The position numbers and the translations under genes were made by a program. A stretch of DNA of 64,000 bases from Chaetoderma sp. LZ-2023a (lineage: Eukaryota > Mollusca > Caudofoveata > Chaetodermatida > Chaetodermatidae). Of this stretch, positions 62,625 through 64,000 are shown piece by piece. The notes under the pieces are model-generated. The model made no database searches, had not been told where the DNA came from, and was given only the letters and a program-made list of their open reading frames with translations. The stretch is from positions 92,761,624 to 92,825,623 of the forward strand of contig CM067373.1 in NCBI GenBank assembly GCA_034401795.1, in the 5' to 3' direction. Each line of letters starts with the position of its first letter. Position 1 is the first letter of the stretch.

Positions 62625-64000
62625 GGACCGGGTTGCGCGTCCTGTGGACGATTTCTGCATGTTAGGTTCTTGCCTCATCTTTGCTATCAATGTAGCCCTT
62701 GTGGTCCCTTGGCTAATTGTGACATATGTAAGCACTGGGGGGGCGAGTTAATGTCCGAATTCTTGTGCTTACAGGCGACGGACAAGGTGGTAGAGGAGGA
62801 GAAGAAGAAGAAGCGGAAACGAGAGGTTGTAAGTAGGAAGGGTAAGGGGAAGGTCTCGTCCGCGGTGGATATGGAGGCCTTCCGGACCGAGATGTTGGGA
62901 GAGATGAAGAGGACAATAAAGGATTTGGTTCCAGAGTTGCTTCGTGGCATGCTTCCTGGACCAAATCCTTTACTGTCCTCATCATCGGCTTCGGAGCAGG
63001 TAATCCCCGCCTCTGGATCGGTTTTCCTTAGACCGCTTCCGTTGTTCGACGATTCAGAGGTGGCCCCATTAGAGGGGGCGTTCCACGACCCTGGCAGCAG
63101 GCTTATTGCCGCGCCGATAGGGGACCGTGGACGGTTGTCGCTGGAACCCGCGGGCTGCTTATCAGTCCAGGGGTATCCGCACGCCGCGGTGGCCAGTACC
63201 TCCTATGGCACCGTTCCTGGTCAGCCCGGGTTAGCTCTCTTTGCTGACCCGGGGTCTAATCTTTCTGACCAGGGTGATGAGGATTACCTGCTAGGGTCGC
63301 CGTCTGACGACGTGGACATGGATGAAGACGTTTGTGCGCCCCTCGCGGGGAATACAGGCGGCTTCTTCCACGGTTTTACTCACCCTGGAGTAGAGTCCGC
63401 GGTTCAGGTGGTGGCCCAGGGCGCTGCTGATGGCCAGCGGTACCGCATACCTCGGCTTGCCGACGGTGTTGCTGGTGCTGGCCGGGCCCGTGGTGGGGCG
63501 GTATATGCCCCGCGCTCTGCCACGGCGCCTGCTCCTGGTCAAACCAGTGATATTGTCATGCCGGTGCTGTCAGGCCCGCATGTTTTCCCTGGCTTGCCAG
63601 GTGTATCAGCGTACCCGCCGTCAAGCTCTGCTGCCTGCGCTCAGGAGGAAGACGAAGGCCCCCGTCTTGTAGAGCGCTCGCAGTTAGCCACGGAGGAGGA
63701 TTGGTCTGACGCTTGCCAGTGGTTGGTGAGCGTTAGGCCTGATCTGCCCGTGGAGCAGTCGGCTAGCCAGCGTGACCACAGGCCGTGGTTAGCTGGGAAA
63801 CCGACTGCTAACGCTATGCCTTCTCTGCCGCTGGCGGAGCATGTCGTTGACATGTTCGAGGCGGCGGAGTCGTCCATTAAGTCGAGTGGACGTCTCGCGA
63901 AGGCCCCTCGCGAGGTGGCCAGGCGTTGTCGCATCGTGCCCCTGGATTACCAGCGGTACGGTGTGGTACCCAAGCCCAGCGTGGATGACCGCGCGGCTTT
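62625..64000 (+). CDS. DIRS F gag main exon, open to window end
   Basis: No stop codon occurs from 62625 to 64000, more than 455 codons, the longest clean gag frame after copy B. It starts GPGCASCGRFLHVRF with the same Cys/His motif (C21, C24, H35, C37, C40, C43, C49, C52, W55 counting exon 1). A basic stretch follows (EEEKKKKRKREVVSRKGKGK), which may be a nuclear-localisation or RNA-binding patch. Conserved downstream blocks are EEDWSDACQWLVSV and APREVARRCRIVPLDYQRYG, matching copies A and B at the same places. The exon is GC-rich compared with its flanks, as are gags A, B and E. Confidence 0.85.

Larger units (their letters stand above)
61507..64000 (+). mobile_element. DIRS element F, 5' part (runs off the window)
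   Basis: The left end TTTCACTTCAAGAGTATACTTACC aligns with the left ends of E (TTCTACTTCGAATAATACTTACC) and A. A GC-rich terminal-repeat-like region follows to about 61690, then a micro-exon, an intron and a long open gag. pol and the recombinase would lie beyond 64000. Confidence 0.78.

Overview
This window is eukaryotic genomic DNA, most likely from a marine invertebrate and plausibly a mollusc or other lophotrochozoan. That assignment is an inference. It rests on a split host gene with canonical introns, a very dense load of animal-type transposons (DIRS-type tyrosine-recombinase retrotransposons, CR1/L2-like LINEs, hAT, Tc1/mariner, pogo/Tigger, foldback MITEs) and interspersed repeats of kinds I associate with mollusc genomes.

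Layout. Positions 1-900 contain no convincing gene, but hold a promoter-like cluster facing left: a perfect four-unit heat-shock element, a CCAAT box, CRE palindromes and a TATA box on the minus strand. A decayed minus-strand LINE covers about 1303-3968, followed by non-coding repeats to about 5715. DIRS copy A (6068-12790) follows. A three-level nest lies at 13585-19567: a hAT transposon contains a palindromic MITE, which contains a Tc1 element. A broken pogo/Tigger transposase (20140-21341) and a second LINE fragment (23096-24030) come next. DIRS copy B (24313-31389) is a near twin of copy A; its right end abuts the recombinase gene of another, truncated DIRS element, C (to about 33029).

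From 36991 rightward lies the one host gene I recognise: a DnaJ-domain gene most like DNAJC4. Its exons are at 36991-37076, 38291-38384 and 55188-55402. Intron 2 is about 16.8 kb because of stacked insertions: a hAT-type element (38809-53764, 8-bp target duplication) contains DIRS element D (39448-52839), which contains DIRS element E (40734-47004) and a SINE-like insert. Downstream are a 1.57-kb non-autonomous hAT (55492-57063), a foldback MITE split by a deleted Tc1 (58871-60135), and repeats. At the right edge a further DIRS element, F, begins near 61507; its gag frame runs open off the end of the window.

The DIRS elements share an architecture: inverted terminal repeats, an internal complementary region that stores the circle junction, gag, a pol with reverse transcriptase, RNase H and a methyltransferase-like domain, and an overlapping tyrosine recombinase. 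Three points look most worth following up. First, gag in three different families appears to start in a tiny upstream exon (9, 11 or 17 codons) spliced in phase 0 to the main exon. Second, that main exon begins with a strictly spaced Cys/His motif found in four families. Third, the terminal repeats carry a conserved motif that reads as a consensus 5' splice site on the sense strand of the right end.
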